A stretch of 64,000 nt of DNA from NCBI RefSeq assembly GCF_013113715.1, contig NZ_CP053344.1, positions 3,038,001 through 3,102,000 on the forward strand, read 5' to 3'. Made by a program: the position numbers and the translations under genes. This stretch comes from Herbiconiux sp. SALV-R1. Its GTDB lineage: Bacteria; Actinomycetota; Actinomycetes; Actinomycetales; Microbacteriaceae. Under the pieces are notes generated by a model, which worked only from the letters and a program-made list of their open reading frames with translations, was not told where the DNA came from and ran no database searches. The stretch's first letter is position 1, and each line of letters starts with the position of its first letter. Shown here in pieces: positions 32,585-40,687 of this stretch.

Positions 32585-33355
32585 ATGACGGATCCGAAGG
32601 TGTATCTGCTCGACGGAGGAACTCTCGTCATCGACGAGTCCGACGTGCACTGGCACATCAACGCCGGCAACCCCGTGCGCTTCCCGGTGTACAGCGTGCT
32701 GATCGAGCATCCGGATGCGCTCATCCTGTTCGACACCGGTTTCGACCTCGACCACGTGAACCGGGTGCTCCCGTTCGAGCTGCCCGAGCAGACCGAGGAG
32801 CAGACCATCCCCGCCCAGCTGGCGAAGTGCGGCTTCACACCCGAAGACGTCGACATCGTGGTGAACTCGCACTTCCACTTCGACCACGTGGGCGGCAACA
32901 AGTACCTCACCAAGGCCACCACGCTCGTGCACAAGGAGGAGCTGCGGCACGCCAAGGTGCCCGAGCCCTTCGAGCGTCTCGGCTACTCCGACCTCTCGTT
33001 CGACCACGAGGGCGTGAGCTACACGCCCATCTCGGGCGACTACGAGATCGTGCCCGGTGTCTGGCTGTTCGAGACCCCGGGTCACACGATCGGCCATTAC
33101 TCGCTGCTCGTCGAGCTCGAGAACGATCGCAACATGCTGTTCTGCGGCGACGCCGCCTACACCCGCACCACTCTCGAGAAGGAGTGGATCGCCGGCTTCC
33201 ACCTCGACCCCACCAAGTCGGTCGAGGCGATCCGCCGCCTGAACTACCTCGCGCGCACGAAGGACGCCGACGTGTACCCCTCGCACGAGCTCGAGCCCTA
33301 CCTCACCTGGAAGCTCGCCCCCGCCTACTACGGCGGCGGCGAGGGCCAGGCCTGA
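32585..33355 (+). CDS. 4-pyridoxolactonase (MBL fold), vitamin B6 degradation
   Basis: 256 residues. The metallo-beta-lactamase-fold zinc motif is NSHFHFDH (H96, H98, D100, H101), with later ligands in TPGHTIGHYS and FCGDAAYT. From memory, the Mesorhizobium loti 4-pyridoxolactonase Mlr6805 shares KVYLLDGG, RFPVYSxLIEH, DxDHVxxVLPFE, VVNSHFHFDHxGGNKY and the FEHLGYSDLSF-like stretch (FERLGYSDLSF here). It opens 4-pyridoxolactone to 4-pyridoxic acid. AHL lactonases share the fold but not these segments. It is followed 49 bp later by pyridoxal 4-dehydrogenase, which makes its substrate. Confidence 0.9.
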   Translation: MTDPKVYLLDGGTLVIDESDVHWHINAGNPVRFPVYSVLIEHPDALILFDTGFDLDHVNRVLPFELPEQTEEQTIPAQLAKCGFTPEDVDIVVNSHFHFDHVGGNKYLTKATTLVHKEELRHAKVPEPFERLGYSDLSFDHEGVSYTPISGDYEIVPGVWLFETPGHTIGHYSLLVELENDRNMLFCGDAAYTRTTLEKEWIAGFHLDPTKSVEAIRRLNYLARTKDADVYPSHELEPYLTWKLAPAYYGGGEGQA

Positions 33356-33362
33356 CACCTCC

Positions 33363-33386
33363 GATCGACAGTTGCGATCGACAGCT
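33363..33386 (+). promoter_or_regulatory. Tandem copies of a GATCGACARYT motif
   Basis: GATCGACAGTT (33363-33373) and GATCGACAGCT (33376-33386) lie 13 bp apart just upstream of the ribosome-binding site of the pyridoxal dehydrogenase gene. A third copy lies at 32543-32553 downstream of the lactonase promoter. It may be a regulator-binding or RNA element; its function is unknown. Confidence 0.4.
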
Positions 33387-33404
33387 ATATATAAGGAGCA
33401 CGAC

Positions 33405-34139
33405 ATGACCGACCAGACCCGACGGGTGGCCCTCGTCACCGGAGCAGCCCAGGGCATCGGAGCCGCGATCGCCGACGAGCTCGCCGGCGAGGGGATGACC
33501 GTGGTCGTCGCCGACGTGAACCTCGAGGGCGCGGAGGCCGTCGCCGCTCGCAACGGCGGGGTGGCGAAGAAGCTCGACGTGAGCGACCCGGAGCGGGTCT
33601 CCCAGGTCGTCGACGAGATCGTCGCCGAGTTCGGCCGCATCGACGTGCTCGTGAACAACGCGGCACTGGTGCCGCTCACCCCGTGGGCCGACATCACCTT
33701 CGAGGAATGGCGCAAGGTCATGTCGGTGAACCTCGACGGCCTCTACCTCGTCACCCACGCCGTGACGCCCGTGATGGGCAAGGCGGGCTACGGGCGCATC
33801 GTCAACATCGCCTCGAACACCTTCGTGGCCGGCACCCCCGACTGCGCCCACTACGTGGCGACGAAGGGCGCCTCCATCGGTCTCGTGCGCGCACTGGCCG
33901 GCGAGCTCGGCCGGCTCGGCATCACCATCAACGCCGTCGCCCCCGGCATCATCGCGAGCGAGGGCGTGCTCTCCGGCCCGCACCAGGCCGGCTTCGACTA
34001 CGTCGTTCCGATGCAGGCGTTCGACCGCCGGGGTCTCCCGCAAGACGTGGCGCCCGCCGTCGCCTTCCTCGCCAGCGAGAAGGCCGGCTGGGTGACCGGG
34101 CAGACCCTCGTGGTCGACGCCGGCCACACGCGCAACTGA
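33405..34139 (+). CDS. Pyridoxal 4-dehydrogenase (SDR family)
   Basis: 244 residues. ATG 33405 with AAGGAG. Classical SDR: cofactor motif TGAAQGIG (12-19), NNAALVP, catalytic S137, Y150 and K154. It strongly recalls the M. loti pyridoxal 4-dehydrogenase Mlr6807: NNAxxVPxxxW, ASNTFxAGTP, YVAxKGxxIG, NAVxPGxIxSxGV and ITGQTLxVDAG-like ends. It oxidises pyridoxal (as hemiacetal) to 4-pyridoxolactone with NAD+. It sits between the lactonase and the oxidase that supplies pyridoxal, so all three upper-pathway steps are in one operon. Confidence 0.9.
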   Translation: MTDQTRRVALVTGAAQGIGAAIADELAGEGMTVVVADVNLEGAEAVAARNGGVAKKLDVSDPERVSQVVDEIVAEFGRIDVLVNNAALVPLTPWADITFEEWRKVMSVNLDGLYLVTHAVTPVMGKAGYGRIVNIASNTFVAGTPDCAHYVATKGASIGLVRALAGELGRLGITINAVAPGIIASEGVLSGPHQAGFDYVVPMQAFDRRGLPQDVAPAVAFLASEKAGWVTGQTLVVDAGHTRN

Positions 34140-34146
34140 CGCCGGC

Positions 34147-35688
34147 ATGGGTTCCGACGTCCTCATCATCGGCGCGGGCTCGGCCGGCAGCGTCGTCGCG
34201 CGTCGGCTGAGCGCCGACCCGTCCCGGCGCGTCACCGTGCTCGAGGCCGGCGAGCGTGTCACCGACCCCGAGATGCGACGGCCCGAGCTGTGGCCGTTCA
34301 TCCACCATCGCAGTTACGACTGGGACTACCGCACAACCCCGCAGAAGGGCCTCGCCGGGCGATCGCTCGACTGGGCCCGCGGCAAGGGCCCGGGCGGTTC
34401 GAGCCTGGTGCACGCCATGGCTCACATGCGCGGCTGCCGCGCCGACTTCGACCGCTGGGTCGTGCTCACCGGCGACGCCCGATGGGGGTGGGATGCGCTG
34501 CTCCCCGCCTTCACACGGTCGGAGACCTTCTCGGGTGGCGCCGATGCGGTGCACGGCGACGACGGGCCGCTCCCGGTGCTGCTGCCCGGCCCCGAGCTCT
34601 CCTCCCCGCTGGTGCAGGACTACCTGGCCGCCTGGGAGGCGCTCGGCGTGCCGCGCATCCCCGACCACAACGGCGGCGAGATGCTCGGGGCGACGCCCAA
34701 CTCGCTCACCATCCGCGACGGCGAGCGGGTCACGGTCTCCGACGTGTACCTCGACCCGGTGCTCGATCGCCCGAACCTCACACTGCTCACCGGTGTCGAC
34801 GTGCACCGGCTCCTCATCGGAGGAGGCCGTGTCACCGGCGTGGCCGTCACCCGCGACGGCGTCGACGAGGTGCTGGAGGCCGGCGAGGTCATCCTCTGCG
34901 GAGGCTCCATCGGCGACCCGCTGCTGCTCATGCGTTCGGGCATCGGAGACCCCGCGGTGCTGGCGGCGGCGGGCGTGAGCACCGTGCTCGAGTCGGCACA
35001 GGTGGGGAAGAACCTCCACGACCACCTGCTCGGGGCCGGCAACCTGTATGCCTCGCGCATCCCGGTGCCGCCGACCCGGCTGCAGCTGTCGGAGTCGATG
35101 ACCTACCAGTCGCGTCACGGCCTCGAGCAGAGCGCGGGAGCCGTCGACATCGTCGTGGGCTGCGTGGTCGGCCCCAGCGCCTCGGAGGCACTTGCCGATC
35201 AGGCCGCCGACGTGGTGCCCGGCGAGGGCTACACGCTGCTGTTCGGCGTGACCAACCCGACCAGCCGCGGCTCGCTCGCCATCTCGGGCCCGTCGCTCGC
35301 CGACGCCCCCGTGATCGACCCGAACTACCTCGACACCGAGCACGACCGCGCGATGTTCCGCCTCGCCCTGGAGCGGGCGCGCCTGGTGGGCGGCTCGGAG
35401 GGCCTCTCCGCCTGGCGCGACCACGAGGTGCTCCCGGGCACGGCGGTGCAGAGCGACGCCGAGGCCGACGCCTTCATCGCGCGCGCGGCCATCACCCACC
35501 ACCACCCGGTGGGCACGCTGAGCATGGGCTCCTCCGATGAGGCACCGGTGACCCCGGACCTGCGCTTCCGCGGGCTAGACAACCTCCACGTGGTCGACGC
35601 CTCGGTCATCCCCTCCATCACGGCGGGCCCGGTTCACGCCGCAACGATAGCGATCGCGGAGTCGTTCGCAGCGGAGTACACCCGCTGA
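34147..35688 (+). CDS. pno: Pyridoxine 4-oxidase (GMC flavoprotein)
   Basis: 513 residues. FAD motif GAGSAG (9-14), a GMC signature with KGPGGSSLVHAMAHMRG, and the C-terminal catalytic region ITHHHPVGT (449-457), then VVDASVIPSITAGPVHAA. Segments closely match the remembered M. loti pyridoxine 4-oxidase: YDWDYRT, RWGWDxLLP, HNxGEMxGxTPNSLxIRDG, NLxDHLLGAGNLYA, PTSRG. It oxidises pyridoxine to pyridoxal with O2. Pyridoxine 4-oxidase is also known from Microbacterium luteolum. It lies 7 bp after the dehydrogenase stop. A terminator follows at 35711. Confidence 0.9.
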   Translation: MGSDVLIIGAGSAGSVVARRLSADPSRRVTVLEAGERVTDPEMRRPELWPFIHHRSYDWDYRTTPQKGLAGRSLDWARGKGPGGSSLVHAMAHMRGCRADFDRWVVLTGDARWGWDALLPAFTRSETFSGGADAVHGDDGPLPVLLPGPELSSPLVQDYLAAWEALGVPRIPDHNGGEMLGATPNSLTIRDGERVTVSDVYLDPVLDRPNLTLLTGVDVHRLLIGGGRVTGVAVTRDGVDEVLEAGEVILCGGSIGDPLLLMRSGIGDPAVLAAAGVSTVLESAQVGKNLHDHLLGAGNLYASRIPVPPTRLQLSESMTYQSRHGLEQSAGAVDIVVGCVVGPSASEALADQAADVVPGEGYTLLFGVTNPTSRGSLAISGPSLADAPVIDPNYLDTEHDRAMFRLALERARLVGGSEGLSAWRDHEVLPGTAVQSDAEADAFIARAAITHHHPVGTLSMGSSDEAPVTPDLRFRGLDNLHVVDASVIPSITAGPVHAATIAIAESFAAEYTR

Positions 35689-35710
35689 CCCCTCCGCATC
35701 ACGCCGTCAC

Positions 35711-35751
35711 GCACGAACGCCGCCCCGGAGCATCCGGAGCGGCGTTCGTGC
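35711..35751. terminator. Bidirectional intrinsic-terminator-like hairpin
   Basis: A perfect 13-bp stem GCACGAACGCCGC (35711-35723) with its complement at 35739-35751 and a 15-nt loop. It lies midway between the convergent ends of the pyridoxine oxidase (35688) and YbhB (35766) genes. Confidence 0.75.
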
Positions 35752-35765
35752 TTCGAGGGTCGGTT

Positions 35766-36221
35766 TCAGCGGCTGAACAGACCCACGTAGCGCGCCTGCT
35801 CGATGATGTCGTCGGCGTAGCGGGTGAGGAACTCCTCGCGGGTGGGCTCGCCCTCCACCTTCGTGCCGAGCGCGTAGACGAAGAAGTAGTAGTGGTGCTC
35901 GCCGTGCCCGGCGGGCGGCTGCGGGCCGAAGTACGACGCGACGCCCGCGCCGTTCGGAGCCACGCGCACGCCCTCGGCCTCGAGGTCGAGCGTCTGGGCG
36001 TCGGGAGCGATGCCATAGACCACCCAGTGGGTGAAGCCCTGCGCGAGGGGCGCATCCGGGTCGTTCACGATGAGGGCGAGCTCGACGGTGCCCTCCGGCG
36101 CGCCGGTGAACTCCACGACGGGGGTCTTGTTGCCGCCGTCGGCGCTGAACTCCTCGGGGATGCGGCCGAGGTTGTTGAAGTCGGGGCTCGAGACAGCGAG
36201 CTTGTCGATGAACAGGGGCAT
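35766..36221 (-). CDS. YbhB/YbcL-type PEBP-family protein
   Basis: 151 residues. Phosphatidylethanolamine-binding-protein fold: DGGNKTPVVEFTGAP, ALIVNDPDAPLAQGFTHWVVYGI (the DPDAP ligand-site motif and HW), then GEHHYYFFVYAL. Bacterial members have no settled biochemical role. It is the last gene of the minus-strand B6 operon, 20 bp after the acetamidomethylene-succinate hydrolase, with ribosome-binding site AAAGGAAC. Members of this family do turn up in catabolic operons. It could bind a pathway intermediate, but this is speculative. Confidence 0.8.
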   Translation of the reverse strand: MPLFIDKLAVSSPDFNNLGRIPEEFSADGGNKTPVVEFTGAPEGTVELALIVNDPDAPLAQGFTHWVVYGIAPDAQTLDLEAEGVRVAPNGAGVASYFGPQPPAGHGEHHYYFFVYALGTKVEGEPTREEFLTRYADDIIEQARYVGLFSR

Positions 36222-36241
36222 GGTGTTCCTTTCGTTCGGCG

Positions 36242-37111
36242 TCAGAGGACGCGGGCGATCTCTGCCGCGACCAGGTCGGGCAGTTCTTCGGGGATGTAGT
36301 GGTCGGCACCCTCGACCTCGACCCAGCGGTCGCCGGGTCTGGCCTCACGCGCCGAGCGCCACGCGCTCTCGCTCACGATCTTGCTCGCATCTCCGCGCAG
36401 GTGCACCATCGGATGCGGAACACCCTGGAACTCCTCGGCGAACGGCGTGCGGAACCCGTCGATGAGCTGCGCCATGGCTTCGGCCGAGGCGAGGGGCTCC
36501 CAGGCCCCCTCGGCCACTTCGCGGTAGCCCCAGCGGGCGCGCCGCGACACGGCACCGGGCAGGATGCGCGGGTAGCGATCGGCAAGGTAGGCCTCGATCT
36601 CGGCGGGCCCGGTGAAGCGCCGGAAGCCCATGGCCACCCGCACGTCGAGCTCGTCGAGCACGGCGGCCTCGACGAAGGGCGTGTAGTCGACCACCACGGC
36701 GCGGGTCACCCGCTCGGGGTGGCGGGCGGCCGCCAGCCACGCGTTGCGGCCGCCGAGCGAGTGCCCGCCCACGACCGCCTGCTCGATGCCGAGGGCGTCG
36801 AGCACGGTCACGACGTCGGAGGCGAAGTCGTCGCCGCGATACCCGGTGGCGGGCTTGTCGCTGCGGCCGTGCCCGCGCTGGTCGAGCGCGATCACGGTGG
36901 CGCGCCCCTCGAGCAGGTCGCCCACGGGCTCCCACACGGCGTGGTTCGCCGAGGTGCCGTGCAGCAGCACCACCGCGGGGCCCTCGCCCCGCACCCGGAA
37001 CGCGATGTCGACATCGGCGCCCCGGGTGCGGCTGAGACCGTCGCCGATGCTCTCGACCGTCACCGGCGCCGGCGAGGTCGCCGGGCCGGTGTGCGAGACG
37101 GCGCCCGCCAT
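36242..37111 (-). CDS. 2-(Acetamidomethylene)succinate hydrolase (alpha/beta hydrolase)
   Basis: 289 residues. Alpha/beta-hydrolase fold with oxyanion segment LLHGTSANHAVW, nucleophile S118 (GGHSLGGRN), acid D142 (DYTPF) and His 271 (GADHYIPEE). It matches the remembered M. loti Mlr6787 enzyme in DQRGHGxSDKPxTGY, GHSLGxRN, EAYLAxRYPxI, PLASxxAMAQ and VRGxxSKxVS. It finishes the pathway by converting 2-(acetamidomethylene)succinate to succinate semialdehyde, acetate, ammonia and CO2. The start is ATG 37111, sharing a base with the previous stop (TGATG). Confidence 0.9.
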   Translation of the reverse strand: MAGAVSHTGPATSPAPVTVESIGDGLSRTRGADVDIAFRVRGEGPAVVLLHGTSANHAVWEPVGDLLEGRATVIALDQRGHGRSDKPATGYRGDDFASDVVTVLDALGIEQAVVGGHSLGGRNAWLAAARHPERVTRAVVVDYTPFVEAAVLDELDVRVAMGFRRFTGPAEIEAYLADRYPRILPGAVSRRARWGYREVAEGAWEPLASAEAMAQLIDGFRTPFAEEFQGVPHPMVHLRGDASKIVSESAWRSAREARPGDRWVEVEGADHYIPEELPDLVAAEIARVL

Positions 37112-38046
37112 CAGACGTTCGGGATGGAGGAGAGCGTCTTGCGGGCGGCGATGAGACCGGTGATGATCTCCTTGCGCTTGGCGTCGACGTCGCCCTCGCC
37201 GTACTCGTACATGCCGCCGTTCGACTTGAAGCCGAGCTTGCCCTCCGCGATCTTCTCCTTGATGAACTCGGGGGTGTCGGTGCTGTTGTCGAGGTCTTTG
37301 TTGAGGTAGCTCGAGACGGCCTGGTAGATGTCGAGCCCCGCCATGTCGAGCAGGCGCGTCGGGCCGATCACCGAGAGCTTGTAGCCGATGCCCCACTTCA
37401 CACAGGCGTCGAGGCCCTCGGGCGTGACGATGCCCTCTTCGAGCAGCGCCATGCACTCGCGGAGGATGGCGTAGAGCACGCGGTTCTCGACGAAGCCGGG
37501 GATCTCCTTCTCGAGCACGGGCACGTAGTTGAACGCCTTGACGATCTCGGTGAGCTTGCCGACGAGCGCCTCGTCGGTGGCCTTGCCGGGGATGATCTCG
37601 ATCATCGGGATGAGGTGCGGCGGGTTCGACCAGTGCATGCCGATGAGGCGGCCGGGCAGGGTCATCGACTCGGCCATGGTGCTGATCGGGATGCCGGAGG
37701 TGTTGCTGGCGATGATGACCTCGTCGCCGATGCGGGCCTCGAGGTCGGCGAGCACCTGCTGCTTGAGCTCGAGCTTCTCGGGCACGGCCTCGATGACGAG
37801 CTCGGTGCCCTCGAGGGCTGCGTCGAGGTCGGTGCCGAAGCTCACCGAGCCGCCGGGGGCCGACGGCGAGTCGACGGCCTCGAGCACGTTCTGCACGACG
37901 CCGTAGGCGGCCTCGGCACGCGCGATCGCGTCGTCGGAGATGTCGTAGAGACGGACGGTGGCGCCGGCGCGGGCCAGGGTCGCGGCGATGCCGGGGCCCA
38001 TGGTGCCCGAACCGATGACGGTGGCGATGGTGGGGAGACTGCTCAT
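37111..38046 (-). CDS. FHMPC 5-dehydrogenase (3-hydroxyacyl-CoA-dehydrogenase family)
   Basis: 311 residues. NAD-binding motif VIGSGTMGPG (about 10-19), the SNTSGIPI and H138-containing GMHWSNPPHLIPMIEIIPG segments, and a helical C-domain with VPGFVENRVLYAILREC-like (here IPGFVENRVLYAILREC) and KWGIGYKLSVIGPTRLLDMAGLDIYQAVSS. These agree with the remembered M. loti Mlr6793, which oxidises 5-formyl-3-hydroxy-2-methylpyridine-4-carboxylate to the 4,5-dicarboxylate. Genes for ordinary beta-oxidation would be expected beside thiolases, and none is present. It is coupled to the hydrolase downstream. Confidence 0.88.
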   Translation of the reverse strand: MSSLPTIATVIGSGTMGPGIAATLARAGATVRLYDISDDAIARAEAAYGVVQNVLEAVDSPSAPGGSVSFGTDLDAALEGTELVIEAVPEKLELKQQVLADLEARIGDEVIIASNTSGIPISTMAESMTLPGRLIGMHWSNPPHLIPMIEIIPGKATDEALVGKLTEIVKAFNYVPVLEKEIPGFVENRVLYAILRECMALLEEGIVTPEGLDACVKWGIGYKLSVIGPTRLLDMAGLDIYQAVSSYLNKDLDNSTDTPEFIKEKIAEGKLGFKSNGGMYEYGEGDVDAKRKEIITGLIAARKTLSSIPNV

Positions 38047-38097
38047 CTTCGTGCTCTCTTTCGCGGTACGTGGGTGGGGTCGATGGGGTCGGTGGGC

Positions 38098-38877
38098 TCA
38101 GATGCCCGGGGGCAGCGCGATCGGCGAGATACCGGTGCCGAAGGCGCCCTCGACACGGTCGAGTCGGCGGTTGAAGAAGGTCCAGAAGTTGTGCTGGGCC
38201 TTCGCCGGGTAGATGCGGTCGAACTTCTCCTTGGTCTCCTCCGCATCCGGTTCGATCGGGGCGAAACCGGAGGACTTGAGGTCGACCTGGAAGCGCGCGG
38301 CCTTCTCGAGGAAGATTCCCGTCAGGGTCACCTCGGCCACGGTGCTGCCGACGAAGGCCACGCCGTGGTTGGCCAGCAGGATCGCCTGCGCGTCGCCCAG
38401 GGCCTTCGCCGCGGCCACGCCGAGCGGAACCGTGGTGATGATGTGGCTGGTCTCGGCGAAGCGGGGCACGCCCTCGTAGGCGAACCACACGCCGTGGTTG
38501 TTGTAGGGCTTGAGCTCCTCCTCCGAGGCGCCGAGCACCGTCGAGTAGTGCGCGTGCGAGTGGCCCACGAAGTTCACGTCGGGGCGCGCCTTCATGATCT
38601 CGGCGTGCAGCGGCCACTCGAGGTGGCGGAGCCCGGTGCCCTCGAGCACGGTGCCGTCGAAGTCGATGAGGATGAAGTCGTCACCCTCCACCTCGCTGAG
38701 CGCGAGGTTGCCGCGCTTGAGCCACAGCCCGCGGCCGAACGGGTCGCGGAACGACAGGTGACCCATCGACATGTCGCCGTGGCCCTCGAGCTCGAGGATG
38801 CGGTGCGCTCGCGCCACGTCGGCGAGGATGCTCGCGATGGACTGGTCTTCGTAGTACTGGGTGTGCGAATAGCTCAT
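38098..38877 (-). CDS. 3-Hydroxy-2-methylpyridine-4,5-dicarboxylate 4-decarboxylase (class II aldolase family)
   Basis: 259 residues. Class II aldolase/adducin fold with metal ligands in GHSHAH (H106, H108, H110 region) and ANHG (H171), and an acidic residue in EWPLHAEIM. The N-terminal EGHGDMSMGHLSFRDP replaces the usual SxGNxS loop. The M. loti decarboxylase Mlr6791 belongs to this family and carries out the step between the dehydrogenase and the oxygenase encoded on either side here. Very strong ribosome-binding site (AGGAGGAGATC). Assignment rests on family plus context. Confidence 0.82.
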   Translation of the reverse strand: MSYSHTQYYEDQSIASILADVARAHRILELEGHGDMSMGHLSFRDPFGRGLWLKRGNLALSEVEGDDFILIDFDGTVLEGTGLRHLEWPLHAEIMKARPDVNFVGHSHAHYSTVLGASEEELKPYNNHGVWFAYEGVPRFAETSHIITTVPLGVAAAKALGDAQAILLANHGVAFVGSTVAEVTLTGIFLEKAARFQVDLKSSGFAPIEPDAEETKEKFDRIYPAKAQHNFWTFFNRRLDRVEGAFGTGISPIALPPGI

Positions 38878-38892
38878 GATCTCCTCCTGGGT

Positions 38893-39477
38893 CTACTGTG
38901 CGCCTGCGCGCACCTCGGCCACGGTCATGCCGCCGACGCGCGCGTTCACGCGCCCTCCGGTGGCGACGGCGGCGATGATGACGATCTCGTCGGGGCGGGG
39001 TGCGTCGGGAAGGGCGAGGGTGATGGCGTCGTAGTGCGACCTCACGTACACCTCGTCTTTGAACGCGAGCGGGATGTCGATGGTGGCGCCGGTCGGGGCG
39101 ACCTTGGTGGCCGAGGAGATCCAGGCCTCGCCGCCGCCGACGGCGTCGCGGAGCGCGTTGCCGAACACGGTGGTGACGCAAGCCACGATGTGCTCCTGCT
39201 CCCCGTTCACGCCCACCATGCCGCCCTTGCCGTAGCTCTCGACGGGCCGGCCGCCGAGCAGCGCCGCCGCGCGCTCGCCGAGCTCGGTGCCGAGCGAGGC
39301 GCTCGCGTCGGTGAGCGGCGACAGGTCGTCGACCCAGCGACCGGAGAACGGGTTCTCGAACACCACGGCGACCGCGGCCTTCACCAGGGGCTGCTCGGGT
39401 GCGGGGCCGAGCTCGTGCACGGTCTCCTGCACGAAGGAGTGCCAGGCGCGGACCTTGTAGATGGAGTCGATGCTCAT
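38893..39477 (-). CDS. Amino-acid-synthesis-family protein (DUF1185), unknown role in the B6 operon
   Basis: 194 residues. ATG 39477 overlaps the oxygenase TGA. Recognisable AA_synth/DUF1185 features are the N-terminal KVRAWHSFVQETVHELG, AVAVVFENPFSGRWVDDLSPL, the Gly-rich ESYGKGGMVGVNGEQEH and the end of the domain with PRPDEIVIIAAVATGGRVNARVGG. No biochemical function is established for the family to my knowledge. Its place between decarboxylase and oxygenase makes it a candidate accessory or missing-step protein of pyridine-ring catabolism (inference). Confidence 0.75.
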   Translation of the reverse strand: MSIDSIYKVRAWHSFVQETVHELGPAPEQPLVKAAVAVVFENPFSGRWVDDLSPLTDASASLGTELGERAAALLGGRPVESYGKGGMVGVNGEQEHIVACVTTVFGNALRDAVGGGEAWISSATKVAPTGATIDIPLAFKDEVYVRSHYDAITLALPDAPRPDEIVIIAAVATGGRVNARVGGMTVAEVRAGAQ

Positions 39478-40622
39478 GCTGCGTGTACCTCGTGTCGGTG
39501 GGGGTCGGTCGGATTGTAGAGGGCGGTCTCGACGCTCTCGCCCACGAACTGATTGCCCTTGGCCATCTCGCGGGTGTCGGCGTACCACTGCGACCGGTTC
39601 TGGGCCAGGTCGGTGACGGGGCGCTCGAGGCGCTCCCAGTCGCGCAGGGCGGTCGGCAGGTCGTCGCCCGCGGCGAGCGCCTCGGTGGCCTTGACGGCCA
39701 GGGTCCAGGCGTTCTGCATCGCGGTGCCCGCACCCTGCGCGAGCGCCGGGCACATGGCGTGCGCGGCGTCGCCGATGAGGGCCACCCGCCCCTCGGTCCA
39801 GTGGTCGAGCCGGGTGGTCTGGTAGCCGTAGTACCGGCCCTGGATGCCCGCCGCATCCTGCAGCACCGGTGCCAGTTGCGGGAACACCGAGGTCCACAGC
39901 TCGAGGTCGATCGGCACCCGCGAGCCTGCGGCGTCGGCGGCCGGTGACATGAGGGCGATGTAGAGCTCTTCGTCGTTCGCCGGGGTGTAGAGCACGCGCA
40001 GCACGCGAGGCTCGAGGTTCCAGAAGTCGATGACGTTGTCCCACTCGGTGTCGGGCTCGAGCGCCTGAAGCTCGGCCTTGCGCCGGGGCACGAGGAAGCG
40101 GGTGATGCCGTCGCGCGAGCGCTCGCGCTTCAGCGGGATGCCGAGCGAGTCGCGCACCGCCGAGCCGACGCCGTCGGCGCCGACCACGAGCTCGGCCTCG
40201 GCCGTGGAGCCGTCGGCGAAGCTCACGACACCCTCCGCCGTGGCGCCCGTGACCTCGGAGTCCGCGACGATCTCGACGCCCGACTCGCGCGCCGCGGTGA
40301 GCAGGCTCTGGTGCAGGTGCGGGCGCGTCATGGTGCGCCAGCGGATGCCGTCGAGCGTCTCCTGCGACTGGATGACGTTGTTCATGCGGGTCTCGTACGC
40401 GGGCGGGGTCATCGAGCGCGAGTCGAGGTCGGGAGTGGCCCCGATGCGGTCGAGCACCTGGAGGCTGTTGTTCCAGAGCACGATGCCCGCGCCCTCGGCC
40501 CGGAGCTCCGCTGCTCGCTCGTGAACCCGCACGCGCCACCCCATCTGGGCGAGGGCGGTGGCCGCGGTGAGTCCCGCGAAGCCTCCGCCCGAGATCTCGG
40601 CGCGGCGTGGGCTGTCGGTCAT
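39474..40622 (-). CDS. 3-Hydroxy-2-methylpyridine-5-carboxylate (MHPC) dioxygenase/monooxygenase, FAD
   Basis: 382 residues. Class A flavin hydroxylase fold: GGGFAGLTAA (12-21), the second FAD/NAD motif LVVGADGVGSAVRDSLG and GDAAHAMCPALAQGAG (284-299). It matches the remembered M. loti MHPC oxygenase Mlr6788 in RAExxGGGFAGLTAA, ELRAxGAGIxLW, WRxMTRxHLH, VPIDLExW and GDAAHAMCPALAQGAG. It opens the pyridine ring to 2-(acetamidomethylene)succinate with NADH and O2. The start is ATG 40622; a longer frame lacks a ribosome-binding site and fold sense. It is the key ring-cleavage enzyme of the island. Confidence 0.92.
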   Translation of the reverse strand: MTDSPRRAEISGGGFAGLTAATALAQMGWRVRVHERAAELRAEGAGIVLWNNSLQVLDRIGATPDLDSRSMTPPAYETRMNNVIQSQETLDGIRWRTMTRPHLHQSLLTAARESGVEIVADSEVTGATAEGVVSFADGSTAEAELVVGADGVGSAVRDSLGIPLKRERSRDGITRFLVPRRKAELQALEPDTEWDNVIDFWNLEPRVLRVLYTPANDEELYIALMSPAADAAGSRVPIDLELWTSVFPQLAPVLQDAAGIQGRYYGYQTTRLDHWTEGRVALIGDAAHAMCPALAQGAGTAMQNAWTLAVKATEALAAGDDLPTALRDWERLERPVTDLAQNRSQWYADTREMAKGNQFVGESVETALYNPTDPHRHEVHAA

Positions 40623-40687
40623 GAGCTGGTCCTGTCTGTTCTGTGCATGGCTGTACGTGGGGCCGTCGACGGTCTGCGAGCGGAGGC

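Noticed and set aside
32585-33355. N-acyl-homoserine lactonase (quorum quenching)
   Set aside because: The MBL motif fits, but segment-level resemblance and the pyridoxal dehydrogenase/pyridoxine oxidase neighbours point specifically to 4-pyridoxolactonase.
37111-38046. Fatty-acid beta-oxidation 3-hydroxybutyryl-CoA dehydrogenase
   Set aside because: The family fits, but there are no thiolase, crotonase or acyl-CoA genes nearby, and the protein sits between the B6-pathway decarboxylase and hydrolase with matching specific segments.
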